A stretch of DNA of 64,000 nt, taken from Pseudoneurospora amorphoporcata. Its lineage: Eukaryota > Ascomycota > Sordariomycetes > Sordariales > Sordariaceae. The notes under the pieces are model-generated. The model saw nothing but the letters and a program-made list of their open reading frames with translations. It was not told where the DNA came from and did not search any database. Both the position numbers and the translations under genes were made by a program. The stretch's first letter is position 1, and every line of letters starts with the position of its first letter. This document shows positions 1-11,297 of the stretch, in pieces. The stretch lies in assembly GCA_033297205.1 (NCBI GenBank), contig MU859096.1:62001-126000 (forward strand), read 5' to 3'.

Positions 1-524
1 GCCCATCGTGTTGCAAAGAACCCCAAATAATAGAAAGATGACCGTTGTCAAAGCAACGTTGCGGTAGTGACACCGGTACTACTTTCCCCCATCCATCCTA
101 CCCCAACGATGGCGAGACGACGACTGTCCTTGGATGCTGAAAGCGACCCAGCCAACTTCCAAGTAAACCCCTGTACAGGGTAGGTTTAGCCCATATCACC
201 GGGGTAATTGAAGGAGACAATCCAGTAAGAAGATAAAGTCGACAATAAACAGGAGGAAGGATGATCACGAACACCAGGAATCGCATGGTTAGTGTCTATT
301 AGTCTGCAGTTGGGACAGGCTTCCCCATGGGGTAGAAGCCGGATCAGCAAAGACTGATAAGACCCCAGATTCTGTCTCTCCGCGATGTTACCGTCGCTTT
401 ATCATCCATCTCCTCTCCTTCTTCATCTACATCTTTTATCTTGACCTTTTCTAGAGGTCAAGGGCCCTCTCATGTCCCAGACATCAGAGAGTCTCTTCCA
501 GACATCAGGGATTCATAGTTCAAC
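1..524 (+). promoter_or_regulatory. Upstream region of the MFS permease with three GATA sites
   Basis: No gene is visible here. Three HGATAR motifs lie 84-170 bp before the permease start: TGATAA at 355-360, its reverse complement TTATCA at 399-404, and TTATCT (AGATAA reversed) at 436-441. Clustered GATA sites are the known binding pattern of AreA/NIT2 nitrogen regulators, and Dal5-type permeases are often under nitrogen catabolite control. The motifs are seen; the regulation is inferred. Confidence 0.4.
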
Positions 525-2270
525 ATGTCGAAACACGATGACCCAAACACGGTCAGCCCATATAGGGACATTCAGCAAGTCGACGACAAGCATGCCTTGG
601 AAGAGGTTGAGAGAACTCTCTCTCCCGACCTGGGTAAGGGGAATCAGCAAAGATACGACAAGGTCGACAAAGAACTGGCCAAATATGTCGCCGATGAAGC
701 CTTCGAGATCTCGGAAGAGGAGAATAGTCGCCTGCGCAGGTTGATCGACAAACGAGTGCTCGCTATTATGATCACAACCTACTTCATCCAGGCCATCGAT
801 AAGGGGACCTTGAGCTTTTCCTCCATCATGGGCATCATCAATGACACTGGCCTCCATGGTCAGCAGGTATGCCAATGCAGCCTTCTCGTTCCCAAGTGCC
901 TTACCTTGTCCTGTAGTCAGTGCCACTAACAAATCGTCACTCCTCCAGTACGCGTGGCTCACCACCTGCATCTACATCACCATCCTCATCGTCGAGTACC
1001 CCCAGAACTACATCATCGCCCGCGTACCTATCGCAAAGTACCTCAGCTTCATGATTGTAGCCTGGGGTATCGTCCTAGCTTGCACTGCACTCTGCAAGAA
1101 CTTCACCGGTCTGGTGGTCGTCCGCACGCTGCTCGGTCTCTTCGAATCCGCCTGCCAGCCGGCCTTTGTCATCCTGTCCTCGATTTGGTATAAGCGTGAG
1201 GAGCAAGCCTCGCGCGTGACGTACTGGTACATGATGAACGGCGCCCAGCAGATCGTCGGCGGTCTGCTGGCCTACTGCTTCTCGCTGATCAAGACCGGCC
1301 CCTCAAGTCCTGGCAATGGCTGTTCCTGTCTTACGGCATCGTCTCGGTCCTGTATGGCCTCTTTGTCGGCTGGTGGATGCCCGATTCGCCCATGCGTGCA
1401 GAGTGCTTCACAGAGGAGGACAAGCGGCTGATGGTCGAGCGCGTGCGGTCCAACCAAACAGGCGTGCAGAACCGCAAGTTCAAGAAGGAGCAGGTCTATG
1501 AAGCGTTGAAGGACCCACAGGTCTGGGGGTATGCCGTCGTCCAGCTGTGCACTACGCTCCCGACTAGTGGGCTTGGTAGCTTCCAGGGCCTCATCATCAA
1601 GAGCTTTGGGTTCTCTATGCTCGAAACCCAGTTGTTGGCCATGGTGCTGGGCTTCTATATCATCATGGTATTGCTGGGCTCCGTATGGATCGTCAAGAAG
1701 ACAAACCAGAACTTGCTGACGATGTTGGGGTTCTGTATTCCGTCCTTTATCGGCACCATCTGTCTTATGACGGTGCCGTCGGAAACCAAGACGCAGAAAG
1801 TTGGACTGGTCATCTGCTACTATATCACTCTGTCCTTCTGGTCTGCTCAGACGCTGGCTTTGTCCATGCTCTCGCGGAATGTGGGTGGCCAGACCAAGAA
1901 GTCTGTTGCCGTGGCCTTGAACTTTATCATCTGGGCCACCGGAAATGCCATTGGTAAGTTGCCTTTGTCTCTTTCTCCTGGCGTCGTGGCCGTCCTTTGC
2001 TGACTATGATGCGTGTCGACTCGACTAGGGCCCCAGGTTTTCTTGGCCACAGACGCGCCACGGTACTTCATCGCCTTTGCAACGCACTTGGGCTGCTACA
2101 GCCTGCTCGTTGTCGTCATCGTCGGCCTGCGCTTCTACCTGAAGTATCAGAACAAGAAGCGGGATGAGCTCGCTGCCGCCGGTGTGCAAGAGGCTGCTGA
2201 CGCAAAGATGGTTCATGCGTTTGAGGATCTGACGGACAAGGAGAACCCCAACTTCCGCTATGTATATTAA
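525..2270 (+). CDS. MFS transporter, allantoate permease (Dal5)-like, with a one-base frameshift
   Basis: Plasma-membrane transporter of the major facilitator superfamily, anion:cation symporter (Dal5/Tna1) branch; the substrate is probably an organic anion or vitamin-like acid. Exons are 525-866, 949-1953 and 2029-2270, with GT-AG introns of 82 and 75 nt. The first reads cleanly into YAWLTTCIY and the last into PQVFLATDAPRYF. Family signatures include GLFESACQPAF, IWYKREEQASR and about 12 hydrophobic segments. The reading frame breaks at the C run 1299-1302: before it the frame gives SLIKTGP, after it LKSWQWLFLSYG, the expected continuation, but only one frame over. One extra C would restore a 529-residue protein. 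No intron signal explains the shift. So this is either a pseudogene allele or a homopolymer sequencing error. The ATG at 525 has an A at -3. Confidence 0.85.
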
Positions 2271-3680
2271 GGGAAGGGGTGCCGTCGCTTGCTGGGCCGG
2301 AGGATGGTTCCGAAGCTCAGTTCTGTAAATCTGCGCTGTTCTTTTGTTGTTTATTACGATTCGTCATTGCGTTTTGTCCGCCCTTTGGGCGTTACAACCT
2401 CATCGTTCGCTTCCGAGTTCTGCAGGTGTCCATGGTGTCATGCTGGGTCGAAGGACGGTGAGTCGTCTTGGGAGGTCCGTCGTGGTGATTCGTCTGGTTG
2501 TTTCGTCGACGTAATCTCAACAAAGAAGAAAGCAGAGTGCCTCAGACGCTGGTAGAAGGAAGGGAGTGTCCCGTCGAAGTGGACGGGAAGTGACAGACTG
2601 ACAGCAGCGGATCCTTGGGGGGGAAATGTGCGAGCGGTAAAACTGCGGAGATGGCGCCTGTTAACACTTCAATTGTTTACCCGGACACAGTAGATGGAGG
2701 AGGTGAGAGGGAGCAGTTTGGTCAAGATCCAGCACCTCGACGTGGAGTTGGACGAGCAATTGAAGTTGAGAGTATGAGGCAATCGGCCGGGCCCGAGTTT
2801 GATTGTTACTCGACAGGAAGGGAAGTTCACCGGGAAGATTGCCTGTTTGTAGACGGCAGGTGCCTCCAAGCTGGAGCGCATTGGACTTGCGGGGCTGAAG
2901 CCACCATAACTCTGAGGTCACTCGGAACGGGCAGACGGGCATGGAAGTCCTCGCCGGTAGGAAGAGGAAGCGCTACCGGGAGTTCTTGCCTCAAAAAAGT
3001 TGTTGTACTGGGCTGGGCGTTAGGCGCCTGGTCCTGCCCGGTTGATGCATGTTTGTACCTAGGTTGCCCAGGATTCAACGAGGGACCGGACTCAATTCCA
3101 CACTTACCTGAGCTGTCCCATGTGATCCTTCTCCGCCTGCTTCTCGTTGAACTGGAATCGTCGTAATCTTAAACGTTGTTTCCCGTTTTCATTTTGCCTT
3201 GTTCTTGTCTCGTAGGGCTGGTTTGCTTTTTAGTGTTTGTTAGCGTGATTCTTACGCAACAACTCCATACACCATTAACACCCCTCCCGCGTGTAATTGT
3301 TAGTGCATTCCAATCACGAAACTTCAACACAACATTCACAGATGCGATCAAGAATTGGGGACGACGGTAACCCCTCTCATGCACGGCCGCTCGTATCTTG
3401 GTGCACATTCTCGAACTCGTACACAACACCCTCAAAGAACCGAGGCACGCTGTTACGAACATTGATTGCACTGTTGGAGGTAGACTAACGAGCAAACTCG
3501 ATATCATCAGAGGCCCTTGCTCCAGTGGTATGCTAGCAGCATTCCCGCACGCCAGGTACATATTCTGACCACTTCCGGTTCAAGAGACTGTAATCGCTTC
3601 ACCCATCATCTTAAGACCTCAACCAAATAACAGCTGACGGTGCTGACGTCTAGTCTGATCACTTTCAAGCTTCGTTCAAT
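2271..3680. other. Intergenic region, no supported gene
   Basis: This is the permease 3' region and the promoter of the SRPBCC-like gene. An open frame of 183 codons (2615-3166 +) exists, but its translation has no domain, signal peptide or codon pattern resembling the neighbouring genes. I see no RNA gene or repeat. Confidence 0.5.
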
Positions 3681-4869
3681 ATGACTTCATCTTCACCCTC
3701 AATCCCGCCTAACACAGCCGCCACCGGGTCCCTGGGCCCCTTTCCCACCCCAACCCACGGCCAGCCCGGAGCCGGCTCATTCACCATAGCCTGTTCGGCA
3801 CACATCAAGGCCTCGCCGCGTACTTGTCTTGAAGTGCTTCTCAAGGCGTCAGAGTGTTAGTTTCATCTCTCTTTTACTTGTCTTGTGTTCTGCTCCTTAC
3901 CTCTGTACAGACCCAGTATGGAATCGCTACTGCAGGAAATGCATCATAGACGCTCAGCCAGATGGTGGCCAGCCAAAGGATAAAAAGTCAAAGTCCAACA
4001 AGGTCAAAGACAAGTCCAACCCCCGGGAGCCGGTAGACATACCCGTACCCGTGCCTGAGTCTCAGTCTCAGCCCCAGTCAGCGGTCGAGTCCGCTCCTGG
4101 AACACTGTCGGCAACTAATTCTCACTCCTCAGAGGCATCTTCCGCCTCCTCTGACCACCAAGCCCTCACCAACCTGGTTGGCCCAGAGTTTCTCCGCCTA
4201 GGCACCAAATTCACTTTCCACGTCCATATGGACCCCCTGTCAGAGGACAGCAGCGCCCGCAGCACAGCGCTCCAAGTCAGTCGTCTTGAAAGGATTGACG
4301 AGGTTATTGAGGCGCATGTCTCGGAGGTTTCGGGGGCGGCTGCGAGTTTGCCTAGTGCTGGCGGAAGTGGGAATGGGACTGGGAGTGAGACCGCGACTGA
4401 GGCTGCGGTGGTTGCAGAGGACAAATCTTCCGAGGGTGGTGATGATGGTGCTGTCGCTGTCGCTCCACCCCCTGTCAAAGGAGATGCAGTCGATAAGGAC
4501 ACTTCCGCTACTACCACCATCAACGATGGAAAGACCATCAAAGCAAAAGACAAAGGCAAAGGTGTCGCATCCGAAAACAAACTCCAACCCCGCCGCACCG
4601 GCTTCCGCATAGCTTGGAAGACCCGCCCCAGTCTCTTCATGCCGAGCTGGCTGCTCCATTGCGAGCGCGTGCAGGAGTTTTTCGAGGTTCACCCGCCCTT
4701 TGCCGCAGACGATGAACCCGAGACGGCGTATCAGTGCTGGGAGACGTTTTACGGAGTGTTGGCGCCGGTGGTGAAGACGGCGGCGGGGAGTCAAGTTATT
4801 AGGGGGTTTGATGTGTGGATGGACGGGTTGAAGAAGAGGGCGGAGGGGGTGGAGGGTAGGGGAGAGTAA
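3681..4869 (+). CDS. SRPBCC (START/polyketide-cyclase-like) superfamily protein
   Basis: Predicted cytosolic protein with a helix-grip fold, of a fungal family whose ligand is unknown. Exons are 3681-3855 and 3911-4869, split by a 55-nt intron; the junction restores the family-typical ASE-YPVWNRY. The total is 377 residues. Residues about 33-60 hold the first strand and helix (HIKASPRTCLEVLL). The central LGTKFTFHVHM strand and the C-terminal basic strand plus helix (RIAWKTRP, then HCERVQEFFEV) complete the domain. Between these parts lies an insertion of roughly 110 residues that is Ser/Ala/Glu/Lys rich and probably disordered, and a second basic linker (KKSKSNKVKDK) follows the first strand. 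The 3' end is 268 bp from the convergent methyltransferase gene. The fold assignment rests on family pattern; the function is open. Confidence 0.75.
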
Positions 4870-5137
4870 TCGCGAGATACGAGGCATAGTTTCTGGAAGA
4901 TGGCAAATCAATCTCTCGCTGTGATCGAGAGATGTTTGGGGGACCGCCATTGCAGGCAGCCACAAATAACAATAATGATAATAGTGCGTGAACCGGACAT
5001 ATCTCCCTTCAAATTTGTTCTATTCGCTGGGCAATGTCTTTGCCTTTATCTTTGTATTATCTGTTTTTGTGTCAGCTGATCTTTCCAGTTTTACTGTTAG
5101 GATGGCCGCAGTCCGTCATCCACAGATACTCGCTCGC

Positions 5138-6996
5138 TCACCCGTCACCAACTTCCACTTCCACTTCCACTTCCTCCTCTTCCCCCTCCCCTTCATCTTT
5201 TCCGTTCTTGTTCTCCGCCCCCGCCCCATTCTTCTTCTTCCCACTCTTCTTCTTTTTCTTCTTCGGTTTGCTCGTAGTCCCCTCGACTCCCCCAGAAGCC
5301 GCAACACCACTTCCATTACTGCCATTGCCGTTACCACCCAACGCCTCCCCCCTCTGAAAAACAAACAACGCCTCATCCTTCCCCGCAAAGCTCGGCAACG
5401 GCACTTGCACCACCTTCCTCCACCCATCCTGTTTCCACTCTCGTTCCATGTACTCATCCATAGTACACCCCTTGAACCCCGTATACCCATTCCCATTATG
5501 CGTGCCCACCACGGCAATCGTATCCCCCTTGTAAGCCTTCATCAGTTCCCTCGTGAACCCGCCCTCTTTTCCGCCCGCCGCACTACCGTCGCCGCCTACG
5601 ATGGGGTAGACTAGCAACAGGACCATTTCTTTGCCACCGTCCTGTTCGGGGGAACGGAGCCATCTAATCCCGTCGGCGACAATGGTGTCGTCTATCCACA
5701 TTACTCGCCACTCGGATTGGTTGTTGTCTACTGCGTAGACTTTTTGTTGCGGTAAAGACGAAGAAGAGAGGGAGAGGTATTGCCGAAGCATGAACGTCCA
5801 ATACCCGTTGCCGGAGCCCATGTCGATTATGGAGCGCCCATGTGAGAAAAGTTTAAGAAGACATAAAGATTCGTGCGAGGGCACGGCGCACCCGAAGTGG
5901 TGCATGAAGATGGGCAGGATGTAGTGGGACATGCGGGGGTTGGCGAGGACGGTTTTGTTTTCTTCATCGTTATTACGCGGCGTAGAAGAGATAGGCACCG
6001 GCCCGCACCATTCCAAGTTCCGACATGACCAGGCCCAGAAATCAAAGTAGGGGTTACATGGCAAGGGAGTCTTGCTGTCCTTTTTGGTCTTGGGGATGAT
6101 GAGCTGGTTGCCGAGGGGATGCCAGTCGGAGGCGATGTAGCGCTTGGAGAGCAGGTAGGTGGCGGAGCGAAGGCGGATGGAGGAGCGTTTGGCGTTGGAC
6201 TGGAACGCGGTGAGGGCCGAGGCTGTGGCTGTTGAGGGGTGGAAGATGGAGATGTAAGATTCTATGTCTGCTTGCGGTGGTGGAGGAAGCTGGAGAGTCG
6301 GGGTGGGTGAGAGTTAGCAGTGATACGTGTTTTGCAAGGAATGATAAGAGTGAGGATTCATCGAGGTGAGAAATGCACTGAAAGTAAACAAAGGAAAAGG
6401 GGCTCCCTGATGAAAATCAGCATCAGCAACACATACCAAATCACCCCCTTCCAATCTATACCAACCATGCATCCCTTTCGCCCCGCCAACATCCACCGCC
6501 CTCTGGACCTGTGACAGCTTCACGCTGGCAATTGCATGGTACACGTACTCATGGGCTTCAGGGACGTTGACGTCGTCGGCTAGGTGGAACCACGTCCGGA
6601 TGGCTGTCGCAAGGTCATTGGTTTCGGCCAGCCGGTGTAGAACCTGCTTATGCGTCTCCTCGTCTTTGGCTGCCTCGCTTGGGACGAATGTGAGGCTGCC
6701 TAGGCAGTACATGGTCACCCGGTTGCCGGTGGATGTTGTCACTGTCATGACCATCTTGGGCAACGGCAACGTGGACCTTTGTGACACTGTAGGCTGTTTA
6801 TTTGCCTTCTGGGTGACACCTCGGATTCGGTATGAGGAGCTGGGTATGCTGTGATAGTGTTAGTGTGTTCCGATCTCTGAACGTGAAAAGACTGCACCTA
6901 CGGAGACAGCAACTCAAAGAAGTAACGACCGTAGGGAGGTCCTTCAAATCACAACATCGGAAGGTCCAAAACCGCTAGGTAATCGACATTGGCCAT
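5138..6996 (-). CDS. AdoMet-dependent methyltransferase-like protein with in-frame TGA at codon 16
   Basis: Class I methyltransferase of unknown substrate. In transcription order the exons are 6996-6902, 6848-6437 and 6289-5138. The introns are 53 nt (donor GTAGGT, branch CTAAC) and 147 nt (donor GTATGT, acceptor CTCCAG). All phases agree and give 552 codons. Motif I is IIDMGSGNGYWT at about residues 323-334, preceded by FDFWAWSCRNLEW and followed by YAVDNNQSEWR and EMVLLLVYPIVGG. The C-terminus is a Lys-rich stretch, then a Glu/Val acidic repeat. The ATG at 6996 opens an N-terminus reading MANVDYLAVLDLPML, then TGA (6949-6951), then FEGPPYGRYFFELLSP in the same frame. A CGA-to-TGA transition would explain this. 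The next in-frame ATG lies well inside the conserved region, so the gene may be a nonsense allele. A missed upstream exon is the alternative. Confidence 0.7.
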
Positions 6997-7617
6997 AATG
7001 TGCATTTGAAGGGATCCATTGATCCCGTCCTGGCATGGTTGATGTCTTGGCCAACATGCATGCCGATCTTGCCGGGGGTTCGGGGCGGGGGCCCGGGCAC
7101 GTGGCTCGGCCCGGCCTGATGTTAGCGGCCCCGGTCAGCTCTGCACACATCCACTTTCAAAACGAGAGATCACGCAGAGCCGCAAGGCAGCCACTCAAGT
7201 ATTTCACAGTTTGCTGTCCACTCGATAATCTTGGACGATGAAGCAGTTTCGTATCCTCGTTATCTTCTATGGGCTCGACATGCAACAACGTACGGCATCA
7301 TTTGGTAAGGATCAACTGGAGCTTTTGGCATGCTGAGGAACTGGTGCTACCTGGGAGTAGACTATGCTCCTAGCCACCTTGATATAAGTGACGAATAATT
7401 ATGTCCCTTTGCTCCATAGTACTCATGTCTATTCATACATAGCTGATTATTTGTGCTGTAATGCACCCAGCCTTGCTAGGTGCCGACGGAGTCTCTGCCG
7501 TGAAGATGGCGGCGAGGGGGTGGGTGATATGGCTCGGCGGCCTCTCGCCTCGCCCTAGGATCACTGACTGTTTCTGACCACAATTGGGGTTAGAGGACCA
7601 AGGAGGCTTGAGCTTCT
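6997..7617. other. Intergenic region between methyltransferase and rpn5
   Basis: This stretch is the promoter of the methyltransferase and the 3' region of rpn5, both on the minus strand. It contains a very GC-rich patch at 7070-7130. I see no gene, tRNA or repeat in it. Confidence 0.4.
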
Positions 7618-9302
7618 CTAGCGCGCCGCAGCTTTCTCCTTGGTACTCTTCTTTGACGACTTTGCTCCCGGTTGGATTCTTGCCATCATTTCCTCCTTGG
7701 TAATCAAGTGGTCGATCCTCTCCAGGTGGCCGAGCAAGCTCTTCATGTTGAAGCTCCACTCGTTCAGGATGTCGTCCGCATCCCGCGGCTTAGCAAAGCT
7801 CACGATGCGCGCCGGACGGTCGATCTTGGCATAGACCGTCTTGGACGTTACGAGCTCGCTGATGTACTTCTCCGTCTCCTCCTCAGTCAAGTCCAAAAGC
7901 TTGGTAAGACGCTCCACGCGAATGCGCGTGTAATACTTGGCCACCACACGCACGTTATGCTCGATGACGCGCTTGCGCAAGTCTTGCCAACGCTGGAAAG
8001 CCTTATCGTCGGCCGACTGGTTGGGCTCGGAATCGAAGATCTCGGTGCTGCACAGGTGTGGGCCGAAGATTTTGGAAACCTCAGGCCAGCGCATGAGCTC
8101 ATGAACGGTGAACAGCTTCAATAGCTCGGCATCCTGAGGAATCTGTGCGTTTCGTGCGTCCTTGTGGATTCTGTGGAGGAGATCGTGTTGCTCGTTGTCG
8201 TGGGGAGAGAGAATGATGAAGTAGATGATTCTTTGCAGGACCTGGAAAACACATGTTAGTACAGGAGTATTGCAATATGAGGTGATCCGAGAAACTTACG
8301 GCCTGCAGCTTCTCGGGATCCTCCTCTACCGCCTCGGTATCCAGTACTTGACGGTAGTGCTTGCAGACGTCGAGGTACTTTGAGTCGTGCTTGGCCAAAA
8401 TGATCTGTTGTTCGTAGTATCGCAACTTGAGGTCGGTGACATCATCCTCCTTCTCCTCGGAAACCTCCTCGCCCTTGGCCTTCTTGGCCTCCCTGTCCTT
8501 CTGTTCCTTGGCGAGCTGCTCTTGCATCTTCTTGGGCCTGCGCGAAAGGTACTTGGTGCTGATCTTTCTGCTGAGAATGCCCGCCTGTGTCCAGTCCTTG
8601 CTCTCTATGCAAAGCGCCACCTGAGCCAGAATGAACTCCGTCTTTTCCCTCCTGTCCATGGAGCCAAACGTCTCGACCTGAAGCTCGCACAGGATGTCGG
8701 TGGCGGCCTTCAGATCGCCCTGTTCCTTCTTGATGTCGGAGAGAATCTTGGTCACGCGGGCGCGCTCAACTTCGACAAAGATCTTGCCCTCGGTAACCGT
8801 GCGCAACGTCTCAATGACGGAGAGCTTAGTCTCCAGGTTCGGGGTCTCGGGGAGGAAGTCGATGACGGTCTGTACCATCTTGGTGATGGCTTGTTTGAGT
8901 TGGCCATGTTTCTTGGAGAGAACGAGGGTCTGGTCGTTGAGCAAGCTCCAGTCGCCTGCATTCTTGCAAAGAGTGACGGTAGCGATCAGGATGCGGGATG
9001 TCGATGCGAGGTCGGAAGCCTGTCGTCGGGCGCGTGGTCAGCTTGGAGGAGCGGAGACTCTATAGGTAGGTATAGGTGGCTTAGGGCGCTTACCTGGCGC
9101 GTCTGCTTTTCGAGGACAGAGAGCTTCTCGATAGCGGCTTGGATGTCTGTCTGTACAGTTGTTTCATCATCAGTATGCGGTCCCAAGGCGGTGGCAACCA
9201 TGGGGGTATTGCGATTACCTGGGCCAACTGCTCGGCCTCGGGGAGCTGCTTGTCGACTTCCTTGGAGAAGTCCTTCTCCGGCTTGAACGCAGCGTCCGCC
9301 AT
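7618..9302 (-). CDS. rpn5: 26S proteasome regulatory subunit Rpn5 (PSMD12)
   Basis: Non-ATPase subunit of the lid of the 19S regulatory particle; it supports assembly of the deubiquitinating Rpn8-Rpn11 module. Exons are 9302-9219, 9150-9094, 9019-8300 and 8241-7618, all in phase 0, with introns of 68, 74 and 58 nt. The total is 494 residues, the usual length of the family. The N-terminus MADAAFKPEKDF, the TPR-like helical repeats (LETKLSVIETLRTV, DLKAATDILCELQVETFGSM), a Lys/Glu linker around RRPKKMQEQLAKEQKD, and the C-terminal PCI domain (RVVAKYYTRIRVERLTKLLD, EEETEKYISELV, DRPARIVSF) are all in order. No disabling change is seen, unlike three of its near neighbours. The ATG at 9302 is the only plausible start. 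Confidence 0.95.
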
Positions 9303-10640
9303 GATGTGTAGTATCGGTAATGTGTGGATGGGCTATCAAATTATTGGATATCGTGGGTTTGGCGGCGGTTTGGTTCGCGACAAGGTTTCGTGTTGTTGAT
9401 GTTGTGGTGATTGAGGGGCAGTTTGTTAGGTGTTTGGAGGATACTCTTGGTACCTTTGAGTGTCGTCAGTCCCCAGCGGTTGGCGTAGTGCTGTGGTTCG
9501 TCACGGCAGCTGCTGCTGGAGCGGGACCTGTCACTGCTAGCAACCCAACCACAGCGGTTGGGTACGTAGGAACAATTGAAGGCTCCAAGCTCCACGTCAG
9601 TTTGCTCTGCCTGGGCACGGCTCCAGTCCAGCGAACGCAACCAGTGACGAAACGACGAAGGGGAAGCTGGGGCTGGAGTGAGGCTGAAGCTAGGCAAGGC
9701 CCCGCTTTCCCGAGCTGGGATTGGCCTGAGCGCGATGAGAGGCAGGAACGCTGTGGCTTGACTCTACTACATACTTTTAGCAGGCGCATCCAAGTTCGTC
9801 CATTTACAATTATGAAGACTGCTGACTCTTTGCCTTTCTTTTTAATTTTTTTTTTTTTTTTGCCCTTTCCTTTTCCCACGGTAACCGTCCCCGAACAGCG
9901 ACCCCGTTTCTTCCGACAACGTACTGCCTGAATGGCATGTCTTTTTTTTTTTTTTTTGAATCAACCTATCGTTGACCTGCCATGGCCGTGCCATTCCCGA
10001 GAATACCAGAGCCGGTGTGCGGAACAAGACCTGGAACGTGGATGGAATCCGCCGGTAGCAAACTCTCTGGACCTGCAAAGCGGAAATAGCCTAATTCAGT
10101 GGTTTGCTCACAAAGGGCAACGCCAAGTGCTAACCCGCTTCCAGAGTTCTCATTCTCGCCCATCGTTGGAGGCCGACATCTTCAGCTTCGAGGTGAAGAA
10201 TACATATTGGATGCCTGCAATGCCCATGGTCAAGAACTTGACTGTTGGAACATGTTCTGCTTGGTCTTCCGGATGTCTCACTGTTGCGAATCCTGGACAC
10301 CACCATTCAGTGAGGATGTCGTTGGCGGTTGATTTCGACTAACAGCACCTCTGAAGAGAGCAATTTGCGGTGCCGGCCTTTCCATTCTCAGTGCATCTTA
10401 CCTTGAAGTTAGCCTGGGGTAGTAGTGCGCTGTGGCTTGCCCGGGCAACCTCATCCGCCTACCGCCTCGCCGTATTTGGGGCACACCTCTACACCATCAT
10501 CTTTCACGCCGGATCTATACGACGGATAATTATACCGGGATGAGAACGTACTGATGGTTGATAAGCACCTCGAACAGACGAGGAAACAGACAAGGACAAG
10601 CTTTCTCTGAAGAAAGAGTGTGGGGTTGACGAGTTGAAGA
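9303..10640. other. Intergenic region with two 16-T runs
   Basis: This is the rpn5 promoter side and the region before a broken membrane-protein gene. Homopolymer T runs lie at 9846-9861 and 9942-9957. Open frames such as 9932-10342 (+) read through the T run and look non-coding. A 12-bp palindrome, TTGCCCGGGCAA, lies near 10437-10448. Confidence 0.4.
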
Positions 10641-11297
10641 ATGAAAGAATTGCCAAACCCCCTTATCCTGGCCTTCTCCCCACACCCTCCCGGCCGCCTC
10701 TACAACGCTACCTATATGTCAGGGATCGATTGCATTATCTTTGAGTTTTTACCCTCCCTTAACAGCGTGGTACTGTGTATTCTGTACCTGGCTGGTAAGC
10801 TCTGGTGTAAAACACAAGGGGGTCCAGACTACATACTAACCAAGGACTAGGTAGTCATCAGAGGTCCACCGACCTTGGAACTTCCATAACGCTCATCTTG
10901 TTTGCCCTTTTGGTTTTTGTTGCCAACTTCACCCCTTCACATCTTGCTTGCCATTGAGCAGAGTGCAAGCTTTCGGCAGCTGCTCGGCTTCATCCCAACG
11001 ACCACGCGGACGACAAAGCTCATCGGCAGTTGACCATTCTCGAATTCGAGTTCATACTCATCATCACAGGTTCCTCACTCGCCCTGGCGGTATTCTATGA
11101 CTTGAGCTCACACAGCTTCATCCGCGACAAATTTCTCGATTGCCACTTCTCATCGCTGGCTTTGGTTGCTTTCTGGACAGCAAATCAGTGCTCATATCCC
11201 GGTTAACATATTGGGTCGCATACTTGGGCTTCCCCTGTGTGGAACGTACGCTGAGACCACTGGCCACCAACCGTACGAACATTGGATCTCGGTCTGA
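10641..11297 (+). pseudogene. Broken gene for a small fungal membrane protein
   Basis: Exon 1 (10641-10794) reads MKELPNPLILAFSPHPPG and continues with a hydrophobic segment. A 56-nt intron (10795-10850) has donor GTAAGC and a perfect TACTAAC branch point before the acceptor. Exon 2 gives a second membrane segment (TLILFALLVFVANF), then a TGA at 10955-10957. It stays open in the same frame through AECKLSAAARLHPNDHADD, a third hydrophobic segment (FILIITGSSLALAVFYDL) and FIRDKFLDCHF. After the CCC at 11198-11200 that frame stops, while the +1 frame continues with VNILGRILGLPLCG to a stop at 11295-11297. With both lesions ignored the protein would be about 199 residues with 3-4 membrane segments. 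I do not recognise the family. A separate explanation by alternative introns was not found. Confidence 0.5.

Noticed and set aside
2615..3166. 183-codon open frame on the plus strand
   Set aside because: No domain, unusual composition, lies between well-supported genes and looks like chance in GC-balanced DNA.
8387..9286. 299-codon plus-strand open frame
   Set aside because: Antisense shadow of rpn5.
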